From positions 1-43,172 of the forward strand of contig CAZYEN010000009.1 of assembly GCA_964646465.1 (NCBI GenBank): a stretch of DNA of 43,172 bases. The letters are read 5' to 3'. The DNA is from CALRBF01 sp964646465 (GTDB lineage: Bacteria; Patescibacteriota; Minisyncoccia; SW-4-49-11). Position numbers and translations under genes: made by a program. The stretch's first letter is position 1; every line of letters begins with the position of its first letter. The notes under the pieces were generated by a model. The model saw nothing but the letters and a program-made list of their open reading frames with translations, searched no databases and was not told where the DNA came from. This document shows, one piece after another, positions 32,386 to 41,056 of the stretch.

Positions 32386-32538
32386 CTTCAAGATTGCTAA
32401 AATTGTAGAAGAATTATGTTCTAAGTTTACTGCTTGAGAGGGGTTCATTCTATACAATTTATACACTATTAAACACCCAAGCCCCATATGATAATGGAAT
32501 TTCTAAACTAACTAGCTTCCCTAACAATAAGTTGACTT

Positions 32539-33801
32539 TCAGCGTATCACACAGCGGAAGCCACTAGAGACGCTAGAGGTGGTAGGAGCCGTATCATCTA
32601 GAGCCAGAGTAAAGATTCCTGCATAAGACAAAACACCACCGCGGAGGAATTCAAAAGTTGTTGCACCTGTAACTATACCTGCATAATATTGTCCTACATT
32701 CTCATTACTTCCTATAGCTGTGTCCCAGTTAGGGTTACTTGGTCTTATTAAATCATAGCTTAAGATTCCAAAGTTATTTATAGATGACCAATTTTGAAAA
32801 AAATTTCCTGAGCTAGTATTAGGCTTGTTTTGTCCTTGTATTGTATCGTTTGTCCATTCCCATACATTTCCACTTAAATCCCAGATTACCTCTCCGTTGC
32901 TTAACGTATGAGTTCTTCTCTCTATACTTGGGCTGGTATTTCCTGTTCTAAAGTATGGATCATTATCTGTACTGGCTTCTAAAGCTCCTGCTGGACTATT
33001 GTCACTATGGCCTCTCCATAGTCCTCCACTTCCTACTGTTCCTCCGGTCCAGTTTACCCCTTGTGCTTCTATGTTCCTTGCTATGGTCATCCATTCGGCA
33101 TTACTTATTAAACTTGCTCCTGCTGTTGTACAATAGCTAGCTGCTGTGGTTGGACGCATCTGTGCTATTGGGAATCCACTGGCTACACTTGCTACTATTC
33201 TTCCATTTGCACTGATGGTGGCTGTTGTGTTGTTTGCTATTGTGTTCGATCCTGTATTAGGAGTGGTCAACCCTACTGTTGGGTCGATTGTTGCTACTGC
33301 CTTGGCTTCATATTTCATTACACAAAAATCTTTTGTCTGATATAGGCTATTTCCTGGTACTTTTATGTAGCCTGTTGGACAGCTGAAGTTTGCTGCTGTC
33401 TCTGTTGTATTTACATACACTCTTCCATCATTACCTCTTGCTACTGTATATGTTGTACTTGATGGTATTGCTGTTATATATGTTGGGACTAAATCTCTTA
33501 AATCTGCTTTACCGCTACAGTCTGTTGCTCCTCCTGTTTGTTCACTTCCTGTTTTACATATCTCTCTTTGCGTCTCTATCACACTACCTGGATAGCTCCC
33601 TGTATCTATTATGGATTGTTGTAATGCCTTCTCTAGTGCATTCTTCTCACTATTTACTGCTGCTTGTCTCGCTTGATTTATTTGTCTTGTTGGATTGATT
33701 GCTACTAATACTATGGCTGCTAATATTCCTATTGTTGCTATTACTAATAATATCTCTAATAAGGTAAAGCCTCTCCTTACTATTTTTTTGTTTTTGTTCA
33801 T
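32539..33801 (-). CDS. Type IV pilin-like protein fused to an FGE/C-type-lectin-like domain (probable DGR-type variable protein)
   Basis: 420 aa. It begins with a class III/prepilin leader and hydrophobic helix, RRGFTLLEILLVIATIGILA, so it should be cleaved and methylated and assembled into a pilus or pseudopilus. A pilin-like region to about residue 125 is followed by a formylglycine-generating-enzyme/sulfatase-modifying fold: CPTGYIKVPGNS, FCVMKYEAKAV, SNAEWMTIARNIE, VIWDLSGNVWEWTND and the end FEFLRGGV...SGFRCVIR. FGE catalytic use is not implied; this fold is a common ligand-binding scaffold. The last 35 codons match the layout of diversity-generating-retroelement variable regions and are GC-richer than the rest. 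Ends in TGA. No reverse transcriptase is in the window. Confidence 0.85.
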   Translation of the reverse strand: MNKNKKIVRRGFTLLEILLVIATIGILAAIVLVAINPTRQINQARQAAVNSEKNALEKALQQSIIDTGSYPGSVIETQREICKTGSEQTGGATDCSGKADLRDLVPTYITAIPSSTTYTVARGNDGRVYVNTTETAANFSCPTGYIKVPGNSLYQTKDFCVMKYEAKAVATIDPTVGLTTPNTGSNTIANNTTATISANGRIVASVASGFPIAQMRPTTAASYCTTAGASLISNAEWMTIARNIEAQGVNWTGGTVGSGGLWRGHSDNSPAGALEASTDNDPYFRTGNTSPSIERRTHTLSNGEVIWDLSGNVWEWTNDTIQGQNKPNTSSGNFFQNWSSINNFGILSYDLIRPSNPNWDTAIGSNENVGQYYAGIVTGATTFEFLRGGVLSYAGIFTLALDDTAPTTSSVSSGFRCVIR

Positions 33802-33953
33802 ATTTATGAATTTTATTATTGTTAATTGTTTTACAATATATTTTATACATACCTTTAACTATACCATATTATCTACTTTCTTGCAGTTCTTGAACGGTGG
33901 ATATGTTTAAAAGTATGAATAGGTTTTCTAACTTTATTCAAAATATAAAATAT

Positions 33954-34700
33954 TTAGCTTAATAAACTTGGAATTTGATTAGAATCTAGTGAAGCTCCGC
34001 CTATTAAAAATCCTGAGATTGAGTTGATATTTTTTAATTCGTCTATATTATTCTTATTGACGCTACCTCCATATAAAATTTTACATGTTGTACCTAATTC
34101 TGTAGCGACCATGTCCTGAAAAGTTTTTTTAATAAATATACTAACCATTTCTATATTATCTAGACTTGGGATTATACCACTACCAATAGCCCAAATGGGT
34201 TCATAGGCTATTAGAATGTTTTTATTTACTAATAATTCTTTATTTGGGGAGATAATATCGTATAATTCTTGCTTGATTAGATCTATATTTATTTCATTGG
34301 TTTGAGGCTTTGCTTCATAGCCTAGACAAAGAATAGGAGTTAGATTATATGTGAGTACTTGTTGTAATTTATTCGCTATATCTTGGCTTGTATATTGTTG
34401 ATATTTTCTAGTTTCTGAATGTCCTATTAGTGCATATTCTAAACCTAGATTACTTATCATCTCAGCAGATAACTGTCCTGTATAAGCTCCGCTGGAAGCA
34501 TTAGATATATCTTGTACTCCTATGGAGGCAAATATATTAGACTGTTTTTGTTGTAATAAGTTAATATAAATACTAGGTGGTAAAATTATCAGTTCGGATC
34601 TACCTACGGCTACAGACTCAGCCTCAATTACTTCTATGATTTTATGTACCTCATCTAGTGAGCTAGGATTCATTTTCCAATTAAAGACTATTGTTTTCAT
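33954..34700 (-). CDS. tpiA: Triosephosphate isomerase
   Basis: Interconverts DHAP and glyceraldehyde-3-phosphate in glycolysis. 248 aa. Catalytic residues are present: K9 (FNWKMN), H94 (ALIGHSETR) and E167 (AYEPIWAIGSG). The phosphate loop KILYGGSVNKNN and GFLIGGASLD are also present. Its ATG overlaps the uppP TGA (ATGA). Last gene of the operon starting with korA. The 152-bp gap to the pilin gene has no clear terminator. Confidence 0.97.
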   Translation of the reverse strand: MKTIVFNWKMNPSSLDEVHKIIEVIEAESVAVGRSELIILPPSIYINLLQQKQSNIFASIGVQDISNASSGAYTGQLSAEMISNLGLEYALIGHSETRKYQQYTSQDIANKLQQVLTYNLTPILCLGYEAKPQTNEINIDLIKQELYDIISPNKELLVNKNILIAYEPIWAIGSGIIPSLDNIEMVSIFIKKTFQDMVATELGTTCKILYGGSVNKNNIDELKNINSISGFLIGGASLDSNQIPSLLS

Positions 34701-35599
34701 AATATTTTAGTATAAACTAAACCTAATAATAGTATACCAAGAATTAGACGATATGCAACAAACACTTTAAATGATTGTTGTTGTATAATCTTATATAGAA
34801 TATGAATTGTGAAATAAGTTACTATACCAGAGGTTATAAAGGCGACTAAGCTAGCAAATGAGTAGCTATATGTTGTGATAAAATCTGGCAAGGTAGCTAC
34901 GGTAGCTAAAAATATAACAGGAGCTCCTAATAGAAAAGCAAAAGCTGCACTATCTTTGCGATTCAAGCCCACAAATAAAGCTCCTGTCATCACAGAACCA
35001 GTTCTAGAAAACCCTGGGATAAATGATAAAACTTGAAAAAAACCAATGATGAGTATGTTCAGAGGATGGATTGTCTTCATTGATTTCTTTTGTACTCCAA
35101 TTTTATCTGCTACACCTAGCAATACGCCTCCAATAATCAGAGCTATAGCTATAATCAGAGGTGTGCGAGCATTAGTTTCAATCCAATTTTGACTAAAATA
35201 TCCGATTAATAATGCTGGGAATGTTGCTATTATTAAAAATAATGACAGTTTAAAAGATTGTAAGGATTCTTGGTAAAATTTAGTGTCTTTGGAATAGGCG
35301 GTTTCTATTTTGTTAAACCTAGGTATATATTTTTTTATATGAGATCTGGTAGATAGATATACACTACCTCGAATTTTCATAAAATTTAGTACTCCTATTA
35401 TTAAATTTAGCCAAATATCCCAAAAATATATTATGATAGCAATTAAACTCCCAAAATTCATCATCACTTCAAAAGATAAGTTATCTGTTCCAATACCCAT
35501 TATTTTTTGGGCCAAAATTAGATGAGCGGTACTAGATATTGGTAGCACTTCAGTTACACCTTGTACCAGACCTAAGATAAAACCATCTAAAATAGTCAT
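34697..35599 (-). CDS. uppP: Undecaprenyl-diphosphatase UppP/BacA
   Basis: Recycles the lipid carrier of peptidoglycan and glycan synthesis. From ATG 35599, which overlaps the previous stop as ATGA, it has 300 aa; a longer frame to 35632 would lie inside the preceding gene. Polytopic, with the first catalytic block LVQGVTEVLPISSTAHLILA and the second FIPGFSRTGSVMTGALFVGL (SRTG in place of the common SRSG), and the variant loop RKDSAAFAFLLGAPVI. A 45-residue soluble insert after helix 3 (YLSTRSHIKKYIPRF) is larger than usual. Confidence 0.94.
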   Translation of the reverse strand: MTILDGFILGLVQGVTEVLPISSTAHLILAQKIMGIGTDNLSFEVMMNFGSLIAIIIYFWDIWLNLIIGVLNFMKIRGSVYLSTRSHIKKYIPRFNKIETAYSKDTKFYQESLQSFKLSLFLIIATFPALLIGYFSQNWIETNARTPLIIAIALIIGGVLLGVADKIGVQKKSMKTIHPLNILIIGFFQVLSFIPGFSRTGSVMTGALFVGLNRKDSAAFAFLLGAPVIFLATVATLPDFITTYSYSFASLVAFITSGIVTYFTIHILYKIIQQQSFKVFVAYRLILGILLLGLVYTKIL

Positions 35600-36054
35600 A
35601 ATTTTTCTAAATAAGCTTGTACCTCTTGCCAAGTCTCAAACTTATGAGCATTAATATTATTAGCTTGAAATAAGTCAATAGTTTCTGGAGTATCATCTAG
35701 GAATACATCTATATCTAAATCCTGAGCTAACTTCAATTTTCTCTCAGCAAATCCATTTTTCAAACCAACACAATAAAGGTCATTATATTCTATATTAGCT
35801 ATATTTTTTAGCCATTGTGCCGTATATGGATACATAGCTTCTGGTCTGGCTGTAATTATAGAGATTTTATGTTTAGAAGCAATTGCTCTAGCTATATCTA
35901 TATTATCTTGTAATGGCTGAGTGAGAGTCCAGTTTTCAATCACCTTGGGAAAATATTTTTGTAATAAGGCAAATATACCTCTAACACCTAGTCTTGAAAC
36001 ATGAGTGTAGTCTCTTTTAGTAAGAACACCATCAATATCATATCCTATATGCAT
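35596..36054 (-). CDS. HAD-superfamily phosphatase, 5'-nucleotidase-like
   Basis: 152 aa. HAD motif I YDIDGVLTKRD, motif II ISIITARPE, Lys region FAERKLKLAQDL and motif III VFLDDTPETIDLF. It resembles the short NT5C/YqfW-type nucleotidases; substrate unknown. It is coupled by ATGA to uppP and lies 3 bp after rnc. Confidence 0.85.
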   Translation of the reverse strand: MHIGYDIDGVLTKRDYTHVSRLGVRGIFALLQKYFPKVIENWTLTQPLQDNIDIARAIASKHKISIITARPEAMYPYTAQWLKNIANIEYNDLYCVGLKNGFAERKLKLAQDLDIDVFLDDTPETIDLFQANNINAHKFETWQEVQAYLEKL

Positions 36055-36057
36055 AGC

Positions 36058-36738
36058 TTAAATTTTATCTAAAGCTTTTTTGGCCGCATCTTGTTCAGCT
36101 TTTTGCTTCGAGCTTCCTCTACCTTTCGAGTACTCTATTGAGTCTATATAAACCATAACCTCAAAGATTTTATTATGATCTGGACCTTCTTCTGAAATAA
36201 CTTTATAATGCGGCGTAATATTAAACTTTTCCTGAGACTTTTCTTGCAATAAACTTTTAGAATCAATAAAAGATTGCTCGGCAATAATTGTATCTAAATC
36301 TAGTATAATAAAATCTTCAATAAATTTTTGAGCCACTTCATAACCACCATCCAATCTTAAGGCTGCTATAATAGCTTCAATAGCATTCGCTGTGATATAT
36401 GCTTTAGCTGTAGCATCGTTTTTTTCTCCTTTAGATATATTAAGATATTGATTCAATTGAATTTTATCTGCTACTTGAGCTAAATGTGCTCCTCTTACCA
36501 AAGCTGCTCTTAAGTTAGTTAATTCACCTTCATTCTTATCAGTATAATTATGAAATAAATAAGCAGTAACAATATCTTCCAAGACTGCATCTCCATAAAA
36601 TTCCAATCTCTCATTATGACCTAAAGTAAATTGGGGGTTCTCATTTAAAAAAGAGCGGTGAGTCAAAGCCTGTCGTAACAGATCAATATTTTGGAATGTA
36701 TACCCTATTTTATCTTGCAAGTCACTCAATGAAATCAT
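36058..36738 (-). CDS. rnc: Ribonuclease III
   Basis: Cuts double-stranded RNA, including rRNA precursors. 226 aa. The catalytic signature HNERLEFYGDAVLEDIVTAY and a second acidic motif TANAIEAIIAALRLDGGY lie in the N domain. The dsRBD occupies about 155-226, with SKSLLQEKSQEKFNITPHYK and GRGSSKQKAEQDAAKKALD. The ATG overlaps the nusB TGA. Confidence 0.97.
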   Translation of the reverse strand: MISLSDLQDKIGYTFQNIDLLRQALTHRSFLNENPQFTLGHNERLEFYGDAVLEDIVTAYLFHNYTDKNEGELTNLRAALVRGAHLAQVADKIQLNQYLNISKGEKNDATAKAYITANAIEAIIAALRLDGGYEVAQKFIEDFIILDLDTIIAEQSFIDSKSLLQEKSQEKFNITPHYKVISEEGPDHNKIFEVMVYIDSIEYSKGRGSSKQKAEQDAAKKALDKI

Positions 36739-37169
36739 ACTACTGACTCTACTTTGTCTTTGTAAAGACCACCTAAAACTCCATTTACAAATTTACCAGC
36801 TACAGGACCACTAAAGGCTTTAGCTAATTCAATAGCTTCATTGATAGCTACTTTTGGAGGAATATCTTTGTCATTATAATACTCAATTTCGTAAATAGCT
36901 AATCTCAAAATACTTCTTTCTACAGGAGCAATAGTTTCAACAATCCAGCCCGTGGCATACTTTGTTATAGCTTCGTCTATTTGTATTTTATTTTGTAATA
37001 CTCCAGATATAACTTCTTTAATATAAGAGATATCCTCTATACCTACTGACAATCTATAAAGTGATTCTTGAATAATATCCCACAAATTTTCACTTTCCCA
37101 CAGATCAGACACATCAATTTGATAAAGTGTTTGCATTGCTACTGACCTCATAAGGTGACGATTTGCCAT
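36735..37169 (-). CDS. nusB: Transcription antitermination factor NusB
   Basis: 144 aa, all-helical. MRSVAMQTLYQIDV at the N-terminus, then VETIAPVERSILRLAIYEIE and the family's KVAINEAIELAKAFSGPVAG with FVNGVLGGL at the end. Works with S10 on rRNA antitermination. Pairing of nusB with rnc, both used in rRNA maturation, fits one operon. Confidence 0.95.
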   Translation of the reverse strand: MANRHLMRSVAMQTLYQIDVSDLWESENLWDIIQESLYRLSVGIEDISYIKEVISGVLQNKIQIDEAITKYATGWIVETIAPVERSILRLAIYEIEYYNDKDIPPKVAINEAIELAKAFSGPVAGKFVNGVLGGLYKDKVESVV

Positions 37170-37216
37170 ATATTTTTTTATTAGGAGCGATTTTTATAAT
37201 TTTTTATAATATTGAT

Positions 37217-37354
37217 CTAACCATTAGTTCTAGTTAAAAACTTTTTCAAACGATGAGATACTCCTCTAACTTTAGCTTCTACTTGTTTTAAAGCATGATG
37301 AGAACGGTTTTTACCAGTTCTACTATGATTGTGTCGTTTCTTAGGTACTGCCAT
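37217..37354 (-). CDS. rpmF: 50S ribosomal protein bL32 (short, no zinc ligands)
   Basis: 45 aa, too short for simple ORF listing. Starts MAVPKKRHNHSRTGKNRSHH, the standard bL32 N-terminus, and ends FLTRTNG. It lacks the C-terminal CxxC pair of zinc-binding L32 and is shorter than the usual 56-60 aa. It sits between wecG and nusB (27- and 47-bp gaps). Confidence 0.9.
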   Translation of the reverse strand: MAVPKKRHNHSRTGKNRSHHALKQVEAKVRGVSHRLKKFLTRTNG

Positions 37355-37381
37355 ATAATATAATTACTTAATTAGTATTAA

Positions 37382-38206
37382 TTATACAGCATTATTCTTG
37401 TTTTTGTCAATATTTGATTTGTAATTAGATATTAAGAGGATATATTCTATAGTTGCCTTATAAATTCTTCTAATTCTTTTAGGCTCTTGGATAAGACGAT
37501 ATAGCCACTCTAAACCTAGTTTTTGCATCCATTTTGGGGCTCTTTTTTGACTACCTGCTAAAAAGTCAAAGGTACCTCCAATACACATGATTATACCTTT
37601 ATGATCATTATTTATAAAGTATTGTTTTAATTGTGAGGCAAAAATTTCTTGTTTAGGATAAGACAAAGCTATTAATATTATATCCGATTGAGTTTCCAAA
37701 ACTTGTTGAAATAAAACTTTATCATTGAGAGATATTTTTTTAGAATATGTGCCTGTAATATGAATTCTAGAATAAGTATTTTCAATATAATCTTGCACTT
37801 TTTCGGGAACAGCTCCCTCACCTCCCAATAAATAAACTCTACTTTTTTTCTTATGAGCCAAATCTAAAACATCATAAATTAAATCTGAACCACTAATTTT
37901 TTCTGTAAATACCGAATATAAATTAAGATCTCTATTAATAATGCCTAACAGAGATATAATTAAATTATTCCACTTACCAGCCAAATAAGCTCCCGCCCAC
38001 AATATACCAATTCCATCTGGAATTCTAATTTCACTACTATTCAAAGCTTTTCTAAATTCAAAATTATATTCTGCCTCAACTATAAACTCAGAATATGGAG
38101 TAACTAATTGCAAAATTTTATTTTTTTCAATAGCCTTATTAATTCTAGAAATCACCTCTCTGCGAGTCAATGTATCTACTTCAACACTAGCAATTTTAAC
38201 TGACAT
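37382..38206 (-). CDS. WecG/TagA/CpsF-family (GT26) glycosyltransferase
   Basis: Membrane-associated enzyme that typically adds ManNAc(A) or a similar sugar to a lipid-linked GlcNAc. 274 aa. IRIPDGIGILWAGAYLAG holds the catalytic Asp region. RVYLLGGEGAVPEKVQDYI is the donor-site region. CIGGTFDFLAGSQKRAPKWM, then GLEWLYRLIQEPKRIRRIY, is the C-terminal signature. Together with uppP this points to an undecaprenyl-linked glycan. Donor unassigned. Confidence 0.9.
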   Translation of the reverse strand: MSVKIASVEVDTLTRREVISRINKAIEKNKILQLVTPYSEFIVEAEYNFEFRKALNSSEIRIPDGIGILWAGAYLAGKWNNLIISLLGIINRDLNLYSVFTEKISGSDLIYDVLDLAHKKKSRVYLLGGEGAVPEKVQDYIENTYSRIHITGTYSKKISLNDKVLFQQVLETQSDIILIALSYPKQEIFASQLKQYFINNDHKGIIMCIGGTFDFLAGSQKRAPKWMQKLGLEWLYRLIQEPKRIRRIYKATIEYILLISNYKSNIDKNKNNAV

Positions 38207-38215
38207 ACTAAATTC

Positions 38216-39085
38216 TTACTCTTTTTCAAATAAAGACTTAACTGATATATTTTGAATAGGCTGTTTTACTAAAGGAAGAACTCTATTTTGAATATTAGAC
38301 TGTAATGATGGCCTAGTTTCGTCTTGAAATAATATTCCTATTGGGAATTTTTGTCCCCCCTCAATTTCCATAGATTTTTTCATTGCCCTAAACCTATTAT
38401 CTGGTCTATATGGAGTTGTCGTAATATCATATATTCTCTTAGAATAATATTCATAAGTATTAATATAATTATAAGTGACACAAGGCTGATAAATGTCTAC
38501 CAATGCAAATCCAGGATGCAGAATAGCTGACTTAATAATTTGAGCTAGGTGTAGTGTATTACCAGCAAATCCAGCTGAAACAAAAGTGGCTTGAGCTGTT
38601 AGAGCTAATAGAGATGGATTAAGTGGTGTTTCATAGGAGCCTTCTGGAGTGGTAGAGCTTTTATATCCAGGATCTGAGGTAGGAGAAGTTTGCCCAGTTG
38701 TCAATCCATAGACCTGATTATTATGTAAAATGACAGCTATATTGACGTTACGCCTACAGGCATGTAGAAAGTGTTGCAACCCCTCCCCTAATAATCCTCC
38801 GTCACCACCAACTACAATAACAGTTAAGTCTGAATTGGCCATTTTTACTCCCTCAGCAATTGGGATAGACCTTCCATGCAAACCACCAAAACCATTATAA
38901 TCTGTCCAGTAGGCTAACTTACCAGAACAACCAATATCTCCTACTAAAACTACTTTATGTGCTGGTAAGTTTAACTCTTGCAAAGCATTTTTAAGAGCTA
39001 CCCAAATCCCATAATTACCGCAACCAGGGCACCAATTTGGAGTGGATTGAGTATAATGTGATGATAAATCTTTTTTTGATTTCAT
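38216..39085 (-). CDS. 2-oxoacid:ferredoxin oxidoreductase, beta subunit
   Basis: TPP- and FeS-binding half of a pyruvate/2-oxoglutarate-type oxidoreductase. 289 aa. Cysteines CPGCG near residues 19-22, IGCSGK and QPCVTYN can ligate one 4Fe-4S cluster. The TPP motif is VGGDGGLLGEGLQHFLHACR...NNQVYGLTTGQ. The substrate is not determined; this KorB-like form handles several 2-oxoacids. It lies 3 bp after the alpha subunit. Confidence 0.92.
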   Translation of the reverse strand: MKSKKDLSSHYTQSTPNWCPGCGNYGIWVALKNALQELNLPAHKVVLVGDIGCSGKLAYWTDYNGFGGLHGRSIPIAEGVKMANSDLTVIVVGGDGGLLGEGLQHFLHACRRNVNIAVILHNNQVYGLTTGQTSPTSDPGYKSSTTPEGSYETPLNPSLLALTAQATFVSAGFAGNTLHLAQIIKSAILHPGFALVDIYQPCVTYNYINTYEYYSKRIYDITTTPYRPDNRFRAMKKSMEIEGGQKFPIGILFQDETRPSLQSNIQNRVLPLVKQPIQNISVKSLFEKE

Positions 39086-39088
39086 ATT

Positions 39089-40846
39089 TTAAAACATTTT
39101 ATTACGGATAATTTTAGCAATTTCATTTGGATAGAATGGATGCCCATCATATTTTAAAAGTGAATGCTCCGGCTCAAAGTTAAAATATTGTTTTAAAAGA
39201 CCTGCGAATTGTCCTGTAGCATTATTCTCCAAAACAATAGAACGTTTAATTTTATTCAATAATGGTTGAGTTTTAGATATATTAAATGGATAAATATAAT
39301 TAAAATGCATTACATTAGCTAAGATATTATGTTCAGCCAATAATTCTGTTGCTTCTATAGCCGCCCATTTAGTAGACCCCCAACTAATTAAAGTAATATC
39401 TGCATTACTATTTCCATACATTTTAGGTTTAGGTATTGATGGTAACATACTTTTTTCTTTTCGCATTCGCTTATCCATCATTTTAACTCTATTTTGAGAA
39501 TCTTCGCAAATTTCACCATATTCATTATGCTCATCCGAACCACTATGAAAAGTAATTCCTTTAGAGCCTGGTAATGCCCTTGGAGATACTCCGTCCTTAG
39601 TGAATAGATATCTTGCATAAGTATCTGCTGATCCAATTTCATTTTTATTATTGATTAGAACACCTCTCTCTACATCTATTGCATCTAAATCTATATCTTT
39701 AGGAAATATCATTTGAGAAGTCGCCAAATATTTATCTGTCAAAACAATGACTGGTAATTGATATAAATCTGCTAGATTAAAGGCCTCCTGTATTAACTGA
39801 TATAACTCTACAGCGTCCCCAGGAGCCAATACAACTCTAGGAAATTCCCCTTGTGAAGCATGTAGGACAAATCTTAAATCAGACTGTTCAGTTTTAGTTG
39901 GCAACCCAGTACTAGGACCTCCTCTCATAGCATTAATTACTACTAAAGGAGTTTCTGTAATTCCAGCTAAACCTATAGCTTCTACCATTAAGGAGAAACC
40001 CCCACCAGATGACATTGTAAGAGCTCTGGCTCCTGAATAAGAGGCTCCGATAGTCATACAAATAGCCGATATTTCATCTTCAGCCTGCTTGGCAATAATA
40101 CCATATTTATCTGAAAAAGTTGCTAAATGATCAAATATTGGAGTAGCTGGAGTCATAGGATATGCAGCCGTAAATTTAACTCCTGCCCGAATCGCTCCGA
40201 AGGCTAAAGCTTGACTACCATCAATAGAATAATAAACTTTAGCATCTCCTTTTTTTAATGGATGAGTGAACAAATTATCATAATTATCCTCAGCATATTC
40301 ATAGCCCTGCTTCATAGCGATAATATTATCATCTACAATTTGCTGACTTTTTTTCTTGAATTTTTTCTCTATTATTTTAGCATAAGTGCCTAGTTCCCAA
40401 CCTAAAACATAGTGTAGTACAGCAATAGCAGCAGTATTAGCATATCTGGTAGATTTATTGATATTTTTCGATATAGAGTTAAAGGGGACTCCAACAGCAA
40501 AAAAAGGTTGATTTTTATTAGGTTTTAAGCTAATTTCTTTTTTAACAATATCAATATCATAAATTAGAACTCCCTTTTTTACAATTTCATCCCAATGTAT
40601 ATCTATACTCTCAGTATCAAGAGTAATTAAATAATTAATATCTTCAACGGGAGCAAAGACAGGTTTATTGGACACTCTAATAAAAACGACATTATGACCT
40701 CCCTTAATTAAGCTGGGATAATCAACCCATACAAAGCTATATAAACCAATATTTTGGACAATCTGTTGAATGAAATCTCCCATACTCAAAACGCCTTGTC
40801 CGGCCTTCCCAGAGATTGCAATCACAAATTCATTTTTTAAATTCAT
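39089..40846 (-). CDS. 2-oxoacid:ferredoxin oxidoreductase, fused gamma-alpha subunit
   Basis: 585 aa from ATG 40846 (MNLKNEFVIA). The frame extends to a TTG at 40867, not preferred. The N-terminal gamma domain (about 1-185) has ISGKAGQGVLSMGDFIQQI and DYPSLIKGGHNVVFIRVS. The alpha domain follows with DGSQALAFGAIRAGVKFTAA, YPMTPATPIF, the TLSSGGG-like TMSSGGGFSLMVEAIG, and a C-terminal transketolase-like part. This is the KorA architecture. No delta or ferredoxin subunit gene is nearby, so an external ferredoxin is required. First gene of the operon that runs to tpiA. Confidence 0.92.
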   Translation of the reverse strand: MNLKNEFVIAISGKAGQGVLSMGDFIQQIVQNIGLYSFVWVDYPSLIKGGHNVVFIRVSNKPVFAPVEDINYLITLDTESIDIHWDEIVKKGVLIYDIDIVKKEISLKPNKNQPFFAVGVPFNSISKNINKSTRYANTAAIAVLHYVLGWELGTYAKIIEKKFKKKSQQIVDDNIIAMKQGYEYAEDNYDNLFTHPLKKGDAKVYYSIDGSQALAFGAIRAGVKFTAAYPMTPATPIFDHLATFSDKYGIIAKQAEDEISAICMTIGASYSGARALTMSSGGGFSLMVEAIGLAGITETPLVVINAMRGGPSTGLPTKTEQSDLRFVLHASQGEFPRVVLAPGDAVELYQLIQEAFNLADLYQLPVIVLTDKYLATSQMIFPKDIDLDAIDVERGVLINNKNEIGSADTYARYLFTKDGVSPRALPGSKGITFHSGSDEHNEYGEICEDSQNRVKMMDKRMRKEKSMLPSIPKPKMYGNSNADITLISWGSTKWAAIEATELLAEHNILANVMHFNYIYPFNISKTQPLLNKIKRSIVLENNATGQFAGLLKQYFNFEPEHSLLKYDGHPFYPNEIAKIIRNKMF

Positions 40847-40876
40847 ACTTTTATCTTTATATTTCAATATTTATCT

Positions 40877-40885
40877 ATTATACCA
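40877..40885 (-). promoter_or_regulatory. Extended -10 of the korAB-to-tpiA operon
   Basis: TGGTATAAT on the minus strand, 30 bp before ATG 40846. Predicted leader about 24 nt. Confidence 0.5.
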
Positions 40886-40949
40886 CAAAGATATATATTT
40901 TGCCAAATATTGCTTTTTTAAGAAAAATCATTATAATAGTATAAGTATA

Positions 40950-41022
40950 GGGCGCATAGCTCAGTTGGTAGAGCAGAAGACTCTTAATCTTTTGGTCGGA
41001 GGTTCGAGCCCTCCTGCGCCCA
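40950..41022 (+). tRNA. tRNA-Lys (anticodon CTT)
   Basis: 73-nt cloverleaf: acceptor GGGCGCA / TGCGCCC, D arm TAGCTCAGTTGGTAGAGC, anticodon loop CTCTTAA with stem GAAGA/TCTTT, T arm GGAGG-TTCGAGC-CCTCC, discriminator A. CCA is not encoded (the DNA reads CCC), unlike tRNA-Val. A TATAAT at 40932-40937 is a suitable -10. Confidence 0.96.
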
Positions 41023-41056
41023 CCCGAATGAATATTCAATAGAATTAGACTGAAAT

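Noticed and set aside
33146..33698. Plus-strand frames opposite the pilin-FGE gene
   Set aside because: Leucine- and tyrosine-rich low-complexity shadows of a Ser/Thr/Asn-rich minus-strand gene.
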